Notes under the pieces: model-generated | Told to the model about the DNA's origin: nothing | Seen by the model: only the letters and a program-made list of their open reading frames with translations | Database searches by the model: none | Source of the DNA: Chloranthus sessilifolius | Lineage: Eukaryota; Streptophyta; Magnoliopsida; Chloranthales; Chloranthaceae | Length of the DNA stretch: 64,000 nt | Reading direction: 5' to 3' | NCBI GenBank assembly: GCA_021018995.1 | Contig: CM037588.1 | Coordinates: 94,524,765 to 94,588,764 of the forward strand | Program-made: the position numbers and the translations under genes | Shown: positions 20,706 to 32,340 of the stretch, in pieces | Numbering within the stretch: the stretch's first letter is position 1 | Layout: every line of letters starts with the position of its first letter

Positions 20706-20976
20706 CTGATTGTGGAGAGGTGTATAAAAATTAGGGCTATGTATTTTGTCGCATTTTGGCTGGCTACAGTTAAGATTAGTACCAGATCTTTATCTTTGTG
20801 TACTATTGCATAGGATTTCTAAAATTTATAGTTACTATCACCTATGCACATCAACATTTTATAGGCACTGATGACATTTGAGTATTGCAAACTTTCTTTA
20901 CAATGTGGTCATTAAATACACACGCACAGGACATGATCGATCATTAGTATACCAGTACACTGAAAAGTGGCTAACC
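20706..20976 (-). other. Spacer between pol and array F
   Basis: About 270 bp of A/T-rich DNA with no coding frame; it corresponds in position to 333-483 of Tekay 1. Confidence 0.5.
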
Positions 20977-22890
20977 TTAGTCAAACAGGTGCGGGTACTG
21001 ATCGCAAATTTTGGCTTCACACTCCCACGTCGCTTTAGTGGTAGAGTGATTACACCATTGTACTAGGACAAGTGGAATCCATTTTGTCCTCAATATTTTC
21101 TCCTTGCGATCCAATATTTTCATCGGTTCCTCGATCAGGGTTAAGTCCTCATGGACTTCTATCAGTTGGTAGTCCAACATGTGTGATGGGTCTCTTACGT
21201 ATTTTTGCAACATAGAGATGTGGAATACATCACGCACATTGGACAGTGGCGGAGGTAATGCAATTCGATACGCCACTTCTCCAACTCGACCTAAAATTTC
21301 AAAAGGTCCGATGTAATATGGACTTAGCTTCCCACGTTTCTTGAATCGCATCACGCCCTTAGTCGGTGATATTTTTATGAACATGTGGTCACCATTCTGA
21401 AAAAAGTGTGAGTGTTAGTGTTGCATATAAATGATTAGAAGGGTAATAAAATCAAATCTAATTGAGTGTACCTGAAATTCGACGTTGGTCCTCTTGATAT
21501 TGACATAACTTTTGTGCCGGCTTTAAGTGACTTTCAATCATTCACGAATAATTCGAATGATCTCATTCATGCTTTCGATGAGTTCTGGGCCCAACGATAC
21601 ACGTTCTTCGACCTCTTCCCAGTTGAGCAGAGATTTACATTGGTGGCCATAAAGTGCTTCGAAAGGAGCCATTTCGATGCTTGCCTGGTAACCGTTGTTG
21701 TATGCGAATTTGATCAAGGATAAATGTTTGTCCCATGATCCTTGGAAATCTAACATACAAGCCCTAAGCATATCTTCAATCACCTAATTCACGTCTCGGT
21801 TTGACCATCAGTCTGTGGGTAGAAATGTCGAGCTGAATTCTAACTTCGAATCCATTCCTTCTTGGAACTGTTGCCAGAACTGCGATGTACACAAGGGGTC
21901 CCTGTCTGACACGATGCTAGCAGGTATGCCATGTAATCTGACTATTTCTTTCAAGTATAATTATGTATGCTCGCTGGCTATATACCGCGTACTGTAGGGT
22001 AGGAATTAAGCTGGCTTGGTTAATCAATCCATGATCACCCAAATGGCGTTGTACCCTTTCTATGTTCTTGGTAGCCCAAGTATAAAATCTATGGAAATAT
22101 TTTTCCATTTCCACTCTAGAATTGGCAATGGCAGCAATAAACCTGAAAGGTGTCTATGGTCGACCTTCACTTGCTGGCAAACCAAGAATTTTGCTACATA
22201 TTCTGTAATATCTCTCTTTAACCCCTTCCACCAGAAATTCTTCTTGAGGTCCTAATACATTTTTGTGTTGCTTGGAGGAATAGTGTACATCGACTTGTGG
22301 GCTTCAACTAGTATTGGATGTCTGAGGTTGACATCGGTCGGTACGCATAATCGATCTCTGAATAATAAGGACCCGTCGTCCTTGGTAGAGAAGTCTGGCT
22401 GGTTTCCACTGAGTACTCCTTGTCAGATAGCTATGAGCCCCACATCGATCGTATTATAATATTAGCTATCAAAGCTCCAGAATCTTTCACCTCAAATGTG
22501 GTGCCACTTGAAGCTATGTCCTTAAGTAAATGCCATCTACGTATCCTTGTAATGAGATGTGATAGCTGAGCAGATGATTTTCGGCTCAATGCATTAGCTA
22601 CCACGTTTGCCTTTCCTAGATGGTATTGGATAGAACAATCATAATCCTTCAGAAATTCCATCCATCTTCTTTGCCTCAGATTCAACTCTTTTTGGGTGAA
22701 GAGATACTTGAGGCTTTTGTGATCGGTAAATATTTCAAATGTTTCACCGTAGAGATAGTGCCTCCAGATCATTAAGCCAAAAATGATTGTTTCTAGTTCC
22801 AGGTTGTGTGTGGGATAGTTCTTCTCCTGGTCTTTCAGTTGCCTTGAACCATATGCAATGATTAATCGACTGGCCAAAATACTGAGGTAT
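20977..22890 (-). pseudogene. Tekay 2 RNase H and integrase
   Basis: The minus strand reads [20 protein letters not shown] (near 22850), the RNase H core with [11 protein letters not shown] (near 22720) and a [14 protein letters not shown] tail (near 22590). The integrase zinc finger and DDE core (22430-21790) are badly decayed but phrases such as SWFASK and HFYPQTDGQTE can be placed. Then follow MLRACMLDFQGSWDKHLSL (near 21780), FAYNNGYQASIEMAPFEALYG, the C-terminal GPFEILGRVGEVAYRIALPP (near 21300), HDVFHISML-like block and the terminal KICDQYPHLFD with stop at 20977. Close relative of the Tekay 1 pol end. Dead because of many stops. Confidence 0.8.
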
Positions 22891-23707
22891 TGTCAGCAAA
22901 CTTAGGCAAAATTGATTAATCGAATTTTTTTTTTATTGATCAGTTTCGTGAAGTTTCTCTTGAATTTCTCTTCTGTCAAAAATCGATTAGTCGATTTTCA
23001 AAATCGATCAATCGATTTTGGCAGTTTGTGAACACTTCTCGGGTTTGAACCTTGAAACCCATTTTTCTTCAATTTTTCTTCTTTAATCCATCATTTATGC
23101 ATAAGTTCTAAACTAAATCATCATACACATCATAGATTTACAAATCCTTACCTCAAATCGAATCGTATGATCGATTCCCCGGCTTGAATCAAGAGCTAGG
23201 GTTCCTAGCTTCCAAATGCCCAAATCACACGCGCTATTTTGTTGGAATTTAAAGCTCATATACGGTCTCCATGCACAAATCCTCAAGCATTTTCTTCCTT
23301 CTCTATAGCTTCACTCTCTCTTCTTCTTCCTCTTTCTCTCTTCCTTCTCTCCTCAAAAACCCAAAACCCCTTGTGCAAACCGGGTATAGCTTCTACAAGA
23401 AGCTTGCCTATTCACTTAAGGCTCAATGAGATTTATTCCCAAGCAAACCACATACACTCAAATGGGTGTAACCCCAAAACACATATCTCATTTGTGAAAC
23501 ACTAACATGCCAAAGTGTGTGAAACACACACACTAGTGAGTCTATATGACCCAAGTGAACTGTTCTTACATCACACATCCATACTCTTTCTCATCTAGTG
23601 TAACCTAACACAAACCACCAAGTCATTCTCACTTGGTCAAATAAGTGACCAGACGGGGACGCGTCCCGAGGTACACTATTCAAAGTCAAAATTTTCAGGC
23701 TGTTACA
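22891..23707 (-). repeat. Lone LTR of another family inside Tekay 2 pol
   Basis: On the minus strand it starts TGTAACAGCCTG (23707) and ends TTTGCTGACA (22891), 817 bp. It separates RT from RNase H. The flanking 5-mers (GGTAT and TTGTT) do not match, and about 100 codons of host pol expected between WEQSRT and IIAYGS are missing, so the event was an insertion with deletion, or an LTR-LTR exchange. It holds palindromes of the ATCGATTAATCGAT type (22905-23020). No ORF. Confidence 0.75.
22905..23020 (-). repeat. Palindrome array G (ATCGATTAATCGAT type)
   Basis: Copies: AATTGATTAATCGAATT (about 22905), ATTGATCAG (22938), AATCGATTAGTCGATTTT (22980) and AAATCGATCAATCGATTTT (23000). The last two form a pair 2-3 bp apart, as in arrays A and B. 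Here the array lies close to the 3' end of the LTR. Confidence 0.8.
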
Positions 23708-24962
23708 TTGTTCTTGACTGCTCCCACTTCACCATAGCCTCTATTTTGCTTGGGTCCACTGTGATACCAGCTTCTGAGATGACGTACCCCAGAAAGCTCA
23801 CTTGCTTCAACAAAAATTCGCACTTGCTAAGCTTTGCATACAACTGGTAGTCTCAAGGCATCTACAGTGTTAGACGTAAGTGTTGCTCATGTTCTTCTCT
23901 CGTCTTTGAATAGGGTGTAATCTATAAAGACAACCACACATTGGTCTAAGGCTTGAACACCCGATTCATAAAGTCCATGAAAGATGTAGGCACATTCATT
24001 AGCCCAAATGGCATCACTAGAAACTCATAGTGGTCGTATCTCGTGCGGAAGGCTATTTTTAGAATGTCTTCAACTTTCACCTTCATTTGATGGTAACCCG
24101 ACCTTAAGTCGATCTTGGAGAAGAATCTTGCTCCTTGTAATTGATCAAAAACGTCATCGATCCTTGGGAGCGGGTAGCGGTTCTTTATCATCAGCTTATT
24201 CAACTACCTATAATCAATACACAGACACAGAACAATCCTTGACAAATAGCACGGGTGCTCCCCATGGCGAAACACTTGGCCTAATAAACCCCTTGTCGAG
24301 AAGTTCTTGCAACTGCTCCTTGAGTTCTTTTAACTCGGCTAGTGCCATATGATAAGGTACTTTCGATACCGGTTCTGTGCCTGAAGTTAAATCTACTGCG
24401 AATTCAACCTCTCTGTCTGGTGGCAAACAGGGTAATTCCTTAGAAAATACATCAGGAAACTCACACACAATAGGAATATCAACCATGTGATTCTTCCTTT
24501 CCTTCTGACCTTGTATAAACGTAAGATATCCAAGACAACCATCGTTCATTAACCATTCTGCTCCCATTGATGATATAAAAGGTATGATAGTCGGTGGTAT
24601 GCCGTGGAATCTAATTGGCTTACCCATCCTAGGTCGTAAGGTAACTATCTTCCTAAGACAATCGACAGTCACATGTTGAGCAGATAACTAATCCATTCTA
24701 AGGATTACATCGAATCCTTGCATATCTAACACAATCAGATCCAGTGTTGTCTCATACCCTCGATAGCAATGATGACTGACCGACACACTGTGTCTATACT
24801 CACTGACGTCTCGGTCAGAATCAATACTGACAGTATAAATTCCAATGGGTCAGGAATGAAGCTCAGTTCTGCCGTGAATTGAGGTGTCACAAACGAATAT
24901 GTAAACCCTGGGTCTATCAACACTTGAGCCCTGTGAACACAGATATCAATCCTTTTGTACAT
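23708..24962 (-). pseudogene. Tekay 2 protease and reverse transcriptase
   Basis: Minus strand, 24962 onward: protease with AQVLIDPGFTYSFV (near 24925), where DPG is the catalytic aspartate motif. It is followed by the linker MGAEWLMNDGCL, the RT leader (CEFPDVFSKELPCLPPDRE, near 24460), fingers (LLDKGFIRPSVSPWGAPVLF, near 24290), [18 protein letters not shown] (near 24190), [13 protein letters not shown] and [12 protein letters not shown] (near 24010). At the active site FIDD has become FIDY (near 23920), so the second catalytic aspartate is lost. The piece ends at KWEQSRT where the lone LTR begins. Confidence 0.85.
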
Positions 24963-25082
24963 GGGTAAAGTACGTAGATGTCACACACATTCGTAATCAA
25001 TTGAGTGACATATATACAAAAGTGTTCTAGCATAAAAAAAAAACAAATTCAAAGACTATTTTATTTTATGCACCTTCTTCAT

Positions 25083-26146
25083 CTAAACTACAAGAAAATA
25101 TATTGGCAATCCATACAGATCATACCTTGGATTACATCGTTGTTCGTCTGGATATCTCAGATTAGGTGTTGTTGTTACCATTTTCATCTCAGGGCATTCC
25201 TTAATCCGGTCCCCCATCTTTCCACATCTAAAAGATGCTCCCGTAGTCCTTCGGCACTCCTCAGTTTTATGTGACTTCTTGCACTTTTTGCATGCATTGA
25301 TCGGTGCGGAGGAGGCAATATGAGAAGTTTGTTGTACTCTTGACACACCCATTGTTGTAGGGTGTTCGATGTACTGAAAGGCCTTGTGGGTCTTAGGGGT
25401 AAAGCTGCAAAGTTAAATGACCTTGAAGATTTCGTTGGTTGAGATGGTGGCGGCATCAAGTATCTTGGCCTTTTGCTAGCCTGCTCTAAAATATGTGCTT
25501 ATGTCTAACTTTTTCTATTTCTGTTTTGTTCATCTCTCCTCTTAAGAGAGCCTTGTGAATTCTGACTCATACTTACGAACTGTCATTTGCCCTTGTTCCA
25601 AAGTCATAAAATTAATTTCCATTTGGTATCTCTCAGGTGTCAAAAATTATTTTTCATTAAATGCTTCAGTGAATACTACCCATGTCCTGGGTATCCCTGG
25701 TGCTCGGGTCCTTTCGACGGATTTCCACCAAAGGTCCGCCTCTCCTTTGAGTTAGAATGAGGCCCAACTCACTTTTTCTTCCTCAGTGCACCTAACTCTC
25801 TGGCGGATCTTCTCTATGTGATTTAACCATTTCTCCACTTCCATCAGATCTGTCTGACCATAGAAACTAGGAGGCCTCATCCTCTTGAACTCCTGAAAAC
25901 CAGACGATTGACGTCATTCTGCAAGGACCACCATGGTTTCTAATAATTGCTGGTTGTTCCTGAGATTGTCCCTACTCCAGTGGTATTATCGACATTATTC
26001 TCTATCCCCGAGGCATGATTGTTGTTGTTGCTTATGGGGGTTGCATTCAGACCTATGGCTACTCCTATGCCACCTGTCACACCTCTGTGATGTCTACGGT
26101 CCTTGGTCTCCCTCTTCTTGGAGGCATGTTGACCTATTATGATCAA
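25083..26146 (-). pseudogene. Tekay 2 gag
   Basis: The capsid part is seen on the minus strand near 25890-25560: PPSFYGQTDLMEVEKWLNHI, GEADLWWKSVERT and LTPERYQMEINFMTLEQGQM, matching the retrotransposon gag domain. A nucleocapsid region near 25300-25170 has CKKCKKSHKTEEC followed by a second, damaged knuckle CGKMGDRIKEC in which the conserved histidine is replaced by aspartate. Frames change several times. The start codon is not clear. Confidence 0.75.
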
Positions 26147-26260
26147 GCAAAGGCTTAACCCAGGCGATCACAATAACTTAGCCTAAAGAATGATGGAAAT
26201 TAATGCCATATGCTACGACTCTAAGCCATAGCTCTAGATCCCTATCAGACTTACACCATA

Positions 26261-26273
26261 GCCTCTGATACCA
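26261..26273 (-). other. Primer-binding site of Tekay 2 (initiator tRNA-Met type)
   Basis: Minus strand TGGTATCAGAGGC, two bases after the LTR end. It fits the 3' end of plant initiator tRNA-Met (TGGTATCAGAGC) with one extra base. Confidence 0.85.
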
Positions 26274-26275
26274 CC

Positions 26276-26513
26276 TGTGACAACTCAGATTTCCTTACCA
26301 AAAATTTGTGTCGTCAAATCATACACCTGATCTAAATTATAGACTCATTAATGGCATTGAGGTGTTTTATTCCTTTTGTGATAGCTCGAACTTTCCAGAG
26401 ATAGAAGATTGGAAAGATCGGGCCATCGATCTTTGGTAAGTTTACTTAAATGCAGAAGCAAAGTGTACAAATGCGAAAGCAGAGCTATAAGGCAAAACAT
26501 ATGGCATCATAAA
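26276..26513 (-). repeat. 3' end of the 5' LTR of Tekay 2, cut by Athila
   Basis: 238 bp closely matching 15932-16170 of the 3' LTR, ending at the PBS with GAGTTGTCACA on the minus strand. Its continuation is displaced by the Athila-like insertion at 26514. The likely target duplication is ATAAA (26509-26513); its partner is out of the window. Confidence 0.85.
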
Positions 26514-28669
26514 TGTTAATCTCTGAATTATGCCACTTTCCACCTCTTAACCTAACCTTTAATAGACCTTTGAGCTGTTAATAACTGATGTTTAAGTGTG
26601 TTTGTATAGTAGCAATAAATTACAGCTTAGCATAACAATCCATCTAATGCATGCCAAGAAGAGAGGAAAGAGAGACAAACATTGAAGCTGATGGAAAGAC
26701 AGGGATTGTACCATGGTGGTCCCCACCATGAGGGCTATTCAACATGCCATGGGCCCCTAGAAGCCCTACAGTGAAAGAGAAGTGGGGCCCACACTCAATG
26801 GAGTGCAGAAGCAAGGTGGACAAGAGAAGAGAGAAGCGGATCTTTTACCTCTAGCAGATGTTGAGTACACTCAAGCAACTGTCGAGCACATCAGTGCTGC
26901 ATTCCAAGCTCTCGAGTAGTTTAGTTACTACTACAGTAACCACTCGAGCAGCTGTCGAGCAGCTCTGTGTCTTCATAACCAGCCTATCAAGCAGCTTGAG
27001 CAGACTGCACCTCCAGAAATCCAATGTCGAGTAGCTCTTGAGAGGATCTAGGGTTTCAAACAACATCTGCTAGAGTAGTTCTCGAGTAGTTGCACCTTCA
27101 ACACTTCAATCTTGAGTAGTTCTCGAGCACATTATAGTTGAAGCATTGAACCTATCGAGTGGATGATGCATTGTACCTGTCAACTAGCTTCAAAACCATC
27201 TACTCAAGAAGTTCTGAGCATCCTGTCGAGCTGTATTTTGAAGCCATTTAATCTATCGAGCAGTTCAGGCTGCAACAGATAACCTGTCGAGAGCACTGTA
27301 AAAGAACTTGTCGAGACCTTCAAATCCTACATGTCGACAACCACTCGAGAACCATGTCAGGAGCATCTTATCCACTCGAGATCCACTCAAGCTTTTATGC
27401 CTGAAGCTGTTTGAAGCTTCAACCACTCGAGGCCCGGGTTCCTGCTTGCATTTGTGAACCTCAAGGGTATTTATGGAACTTTCACAACACCTAGGGCACA
27501 TTTCCTAATGTGTTGTGCTTGCCCTAACTGTCAGGAGCAACACTTGGCTGAAAATAAGTCACATCAGCAGGATCGTAACTAACTTGATTCTTCTCTTCTT
27601 TGATTGGCCAATGCGAAGAGGCACTTTAGGGATTGTATAAAAGCCATGTAAAGATGAAGAAAAAGAAAAGATATCTGGAGCATCTGGAACAAGGACGATA
27701 TTCTTGTCTTAGGTCATTTTTAGGGTTAGGTCATCTTTTTTTTTTCTTTTTTTCCTTAGCTCAGCACGTTGAGCTAAATCTTTACAATAGTTAGGACTGA
27801 GATAAGCTATAAAAAGGTTGTGCATTAGCTTTGTAAAGGGTCTGGAGTCTTGCAAAGACTGTAGCCTTGAGGGCAAACCATTGTAAGTTCTTTTTTAAGC
27901 AATGAAAATTATATTTACTGTTCCATTCAATATGTAATTTTCTTGTGTTTTTCATTCATAACCTTATAGATTATATGCACCTATGGATGCATGAGCTTGT
28001 AGCCTTGCAAACATAGTGGCTGCAGTGATTATCTTGTTCTGGCTTTTAACCCCCATGACTGGAGTATATCCATGGGATATCTTGTAACCATTTCAATGGA
28101 CAAGATATAGCCCTAGGACTAGTCCATATCCTAGGATTGAGTTGGATTGCTTTACCTTGCATTTGAGCTTGTAGCCAAATGAAGGACAGTTGCAGATCCA
28201 ATTCTTGCTCTGCTTTATCATGCCTTTTTCAGTGAAAATTATCCCCTAGCTATTTACTTCAAACATTTTCTATTTACTTTCCCAATCCATCTTCATCCTT
28301 CTCTAAACCCCCTTTCTTTTACTTCTATTTATTTTTATTTTGTTTTTGTTTTTAGTTTAGTTTTGTGACACCCAAAAACTCCCTCTCATTACCTTGCTTT
28401 CCTAGTTTAGGTTTAGAAATGCCAAATCTATAGCAGATCTTGAGATCTACTATTCCACTATTGTGTTTAAATCATTAATCCCTGTGGGACAACCCTTACT
28501 TATCAAAATTTGCTACAATAGCCCTGGATCTTGCAGGAAGGATTGTGGTTATTTTGTGCTATTGTGTTCAATCCATTTTTATCCCCTTTATATTTTTCCT
28601 ATTCTCCATTGTTGCCATACTTTTACCATTTTTTAATAAGAACACAGGCACCAATAAGATAAGCCAACA
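26514..28669 (+). repeat. 5' LTR of the Athila-like element
   Basis: Starts TGTTAATCTC and ends AAGCCAACA, 2156 bp. It contains palindrome array H, a TATA box TGTATAAAAG (27636-27645) and the late block CCTGTGGGACAACCC (28479-28493) common in Athila LTRs. A partial second copy of this LTR lies at 29304-30725. Confidence 0.85.
26860..27440 (+). repeat. Motif array H (CTCGAG / TGTCGAGCAG type)
   Basis: About twenty copies of CTCGAG or GTCGAG, mostly as TCGAGCAG or TCGAGTAG, irregularly spaced at 10-60 bp, lying 200-770 bp upstream of the LTR TATA box. The second half of the array is repeated in the duplicated block at 29304-29500. Confidence 0.85.
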
Positions 28670-28675
28670 AGTTTT

Positions 28676-28693
28676 TGGCGCCGCTGCCGGGGA
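28676..28693 (+). other. Primer-binding site of the Athila-like element
   Basis: TGGCGCCGCTGCCGGGGA, six bases after the LTR end CCAACA. This form, close to the 3' end of tRNA-Asp, is typical for Athila. Confidence 0.85.
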
Positions 28694-29003
28694 CCTTTGA
28701 TCTAAGTAGTAGATATGAGTTTTTCTTTATGTTTTTTATTCAGATTTGTTTACTGTCTTTTATCTGTTTGAATTAATTACTGCTGTATTTTTTAGATTTG
28801 TGTAGATCTGGAGCAGTAGCAAATGGGGAGCAAATAGCTGCAGCTGGAGCATAACCTGCCTTAGTTTACATCTTTTTCTCCCTTGCCTTAGTTTCATTTC
28901 CGTGTTCTTTAAATATCAACAGTAGTGTTTTCTTTTTCTTTTTATTTGTTGTATATTTTCTTCTGTTTGTTGTTGTAAATACTTTTTACTTGCTGTGTGT
29001 TGT
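28694..29003 (+). other. gag leader, copy 1
   Basis: A/T-rich untranslated leader without a gene; repeated at 30750-31057. Confidence 0.7.
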
Positions 29004-29303
29004 ATGATGGGTAGGAGGTCACTCAAGCCTGAGTTAGAACCTTTAATTCTTGAAATAGAAAGAGTCCTTTGACCTAGGCAACCAGCACATACCCTTGTTG
29101 AACCTATAGAAACATTAGTGATGAGAGAGCAACCTAGACCTCTGAGGGACTACTAAGCACCAGGGGCATATTCATCCCCCTTTTTCATTCAGCTCCTCAC
29201 AGCTGAGGGTAATTATGAAATTAAACCTCAGACCATCCAAATGTTACTATCCTTTCATGGGTTAAGTAAAGAGGATCCTTACAAACACATTGATGAGGTT
29301 CTA
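29004..29303 (+). pseudogene. Athila gag N-terminus, duplicated fragment
   Basis: MMGRRSLKPELEPL is followed by PIETLVMREQPRPLRDY and IKPQTIQMLLSFHGLSKEDP, with two in-frame stops. It ends abruptly at 29303 where mid-LTR sequence resumes, so it is a left-over of the tandem duplication. The full-length counterpart begins at 31058. Confidence 0.85.
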
Positions 29304-30725
29304 AAGCCATTAAATCTGTCGAGCAGTTCAGGCTGCAATAGACAACCTGTCGAGAGCACTGCAAAAGAACCTGTCGAGACCTTCAGATCCTACATGTCCG
29401 CAACCACTCGACAACCATGCCAGGAGCATATTATCCACTCGAGATCCACTCGAGCTTTTATGCCTGAAGTTGTCTGAAGCTTCAACCACTCGAGGCTCGG
29501 GTTCCTGCTTACATTTGTGAACCTCAAGGGTATTTGTGGAACTTCCATGGCCCCTAGGGCACATTTCCTAATGTCTTGTGCTTCCCCTAACTGCAAGGGC
29601 AACACTTGGCTGAAAATAAGTCACATCAGTAGGATCTTAACTAACTTGATTCTTCTCTTCTTTGATTGGCCAATGCAAAAAGGTACTTTAGGGATTGTAT
29701 AAAAGCCATGTAAAGATGCAAAAAAAGAAAAGATATCTGGAGCATCTGGAACAAGGAGGATATTCTTGCCTTAGGTCATTTTTAAGGTTAGGTCATCTTT
29801 TTCTTTTCTTCTTTTCCTTAGCTCAGCATGTTGAGCTAAATCTTTGTAATAGTTAGGGCTAAGATAAGTTGTAAAAAGGTTGTGCATTAGCTTTGTAAAG
29901 GGTCTGGAGTCTTGCAAAGACTGCAGCCTTGAGGGCAAACCATTGTAAGTTCATTTTTATTCAATAAAAGTTGTATTTACTATTCCATTCAATCTATAAT
30001 TTTTTTGTATTTTTCATTCAGATCCTTATAGATTGCATGCACCTATAGATGCATGAGCTTGTTGCCTTACAAACATAGTGGCTGCAATGATTATCTTGTT
30101 TTGGCTTTTAACCCTTATGACTGGAGTATATCCATGGAATATCTTGTGATCATTTAAATGGACAAGATATAGACCAAGGACTAGTCCATATCTCAGGTTG
30201 AGTTGGATTGTTCTACCTTGCATTTGAGCATGTAGCCAAATGAAGGACAACTGTAGATCCAACTCTTGCTCTACTTTGCCATGCCTTTTTCAGTGAAAAT
30301 CAGCCCCTAGATATTTACTTCCCACATTTTCTATTTACTTTCCCAATCCATTTTCATCCTTCTCTAAACCTGTTTTTTTACTTCTATTTATTTTTATTTT
30401 TATTTTTATTTTCAGTTTAGTTTTGTGATACCCAAAAACTCTCTCTCATTACCTTGTTTTCCTAGTTTAGGTTTAGAAATGCCAGATCTATAGCAGATCT
30501 AGAGATCTACTATTCCACGATTGTATTTAGATCATTAATCCCTGTGGGACAATCCTTACTGATCAAAACTTGCTACAACAGCTCTTGATCTTGCAGGACT
30601 ATGGTTGATTTGTGCTGTTGTGTTCAATCTATTTTTATCCCCTTTTTATTTTGCCTATTCTCCATTGCTGCCATACCTTTACCATTTTTTAATAAGAACA
30701 CAAGCACCAATAAGATAAGCCAACA
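29304..30725 (+). repeat. Partial second copy of the Athila LTR
   Basis: Corresponds to 27241-28669 of the first LTR and ends AAGCCAACA. It keeps the TATA box (29690-29699) and half of motif array H but lacks the LTR start. Confidence 0.9.
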
Positions 30726-30731
30726 AGTTTT

Positions 30732-30749
30732 TGGCACCGCTGTCGGGGA
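30732..30749 (+). other. Second, mutated primer-binding site
   Basis: TGGCACCGCTGTCGGGGA differs from the copy at 28676 by two G/C-to-A/T changes, as expected of decay of methylated DNA. Confidence 0.8.
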
Positions 30750-31057
30750 CCTTTGATCTAAGTAGTAGATATGAGTTTTTCTTTATGTTTTTTATTCAAA
30801 TTTGTTTATTGCATTTTATTTGTTTGAATAAATTACTGTTGTATTTTTGGGACTTATGCAGATCTAGAGCAGTAGCAAATGGGGAGCAAATAGTTGCAGC
30901 TGGAGCATAACCTACCTTTGTTTGCATCTTTTTCTCCCTTGCCTTAGTTTCATTTTTGCATTCTTTAAATATTAGCAGTAGTGTTTCGTTTGGCTTTTCA
31001 TCTGTTGTATATTTTCTTATGTGTGTTGCTGTAAGTACTTTTTACTTGCTGTGTTGT

Positions 31058-32340
31058 ATGTTGGGTAGAAGGTCACTCAATCCTGAGTTAGAACCTTTAA
31101 ATCCTGAAATAGAAAGAGTCCTTAGACTTAGGCAACCAACACATACCCCTATTGAACCTATAGAAACATTAGTGATGGGAGAGCAACCTAGACCTCTGAG
31201 GGACTACTGTGCACCAGGGGCATATTCGTCCCCCTTTTGCATTCAATTCCCCATAGCTGAGGGTAATTATGAAATTAAACCTCAGACCATCCAAATGTTA
31301 CTAAGCTTTCATAGGTTAAGTAAAGAGGATCCTTATAAACACATGATGAGTTTCTTTCCTTGTGCACTACATTTAAAATTACTGGATTAGGAGATGAAGC
31401 CACTAGAATGAGGCTTTTTCCTTTTTCATTAAAGGATAAGGCTAGAAATTGGTTTTACATGCTCCCACCTAATAGCATAGCATCTTGGAATGCCCTACAG
31501 TGTCAGTTTTTTGCTAAATTTTTTCCCATGAGCAAAAGTAGTCAGTTGAGAAAGAGCATCATATCTTTTGCTTAGTTCCCAACTGAAAATTTTCATGAGA
31601 CTTGAGAAAGATTTAAGGAATTGTTGAGGCAATTCCCACACCACACCAAATCCCTAAGTGGCAGCTTATGCAAAGCTTCTACCAGAGGATTGATTCTAAG
31701 AGTAGAGATATGGTGGATGCTTCATGTGGTGACACTTACCTCAGCAAAACTGATGAGGAAGCCTGGGATTTGTTTGATGTGATAAGTGAAAACTCTAAAA
31801 AGTTTGATAAAGTATTGAGTGTGTTGTAGCCCCAAACTATTGCACAGGTTGAAGAGGCATGTCTGATATGCCAATCACCCACACAATTACTGTTAGACTG
31901 TCCATTAGCTAGTCAACATTCAGAATTAGTAATGGAGCATGCTAATGCTATCCAATCATATGGATAGCAGCCTGCTGGGTATCCTTGTAGGAACCACCCT
32001 AATTTGAGATTGAGACAAGATAACTTTCAGCAACCCCAACAGCAGCAGGCAATGCCCTATAGACCAGCCCAGTAGTACAATCAAAGTTATGTATAAAGAG
32101 CAATTTCCCCAACTTATGCCACAGCCAAATCAGTTGACTCTACCACCACCTCAGACCAGAGCACCCTCCTTTGAGGAGCAGGTTTTGTCCTAACTATAAA
32201 ATCTCAGCTCCATGTCACAGACTGTGAACTCCCACAGTCAGAGTATCAAAAAGATTGAAGACGAGCTAGGTCAAATTTTAAATACTCTGACTAAGAGAGA
32301 AGAGGGTAGACTGCCAAGCCAGACAATGACTAACCCCAAG
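31058..32340 (+). pseudogene. Athila-like gag, 5' portion
   Basis: Start ATG at 31058 (MLGRRSLNPELEPLNPE), same start as in the duplicated fragment. Then come YEIKPQTIQMLLSF, KITGLGDEATRMRLFPFSLK, RNWFYMLPPNSIASWNALQ and FFAKFFPMSKSSQLRKSI, which form the capsid core of the retrotransposon gag family. A frameshift lies near 31350. A decayed middle part (31580-32200) has many stops. The frame reopens at 32212 with a coiled-coil-like HSQSIKKIEDELGQILNTL and is cut at 32340 by a solo LTR. The reading frame resumes at 34671. Confidence 0.85.

Larger units (their letters stand above)
15932..26513 (-). mobile_element. Tekay-like Ty3/gypsy element 2, nearly complete but decayed
   Basis: On the minus strand the order is 5' LTR piece (26513-26276), PBS (26273-26261), gag, PRO, RT, RNase H, INT, spacer with palindrome array, accessory ORF, polypurine tract and 3' LTR (18674-15932). 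Its 5' LTR is interrupted at 26513/26514 by the Athila-like element, so the rest of that LTR lies beyond 64000. The two LTR ends match closely over about 230 bp (15932-16170 against 26276-26513). A lone LTR of another family (22891-23707) replaces part of RT/RNase H. Confidence 0.85.
27241..31354 (+). repeat. 2.06-kb tandem duplication of LTR 3' part, PBS and gag start
   Basis: Copy 1 spans 27241-29303 and copy 2 spans 29304-31354. Each runs from the middle of the LTR (AAGCCAT..AATCT.TCGAGCAG) through the LTR end, PBS and the first 100 or so gag codons. The junction at 29303/29304 joins gag codons (GATGAGGTTCT) to mid-LTR sequence, with AAGCCAT at the start of both copies. The copies differ at several percent of positions and by small indels. 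Confidence 0.9.
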
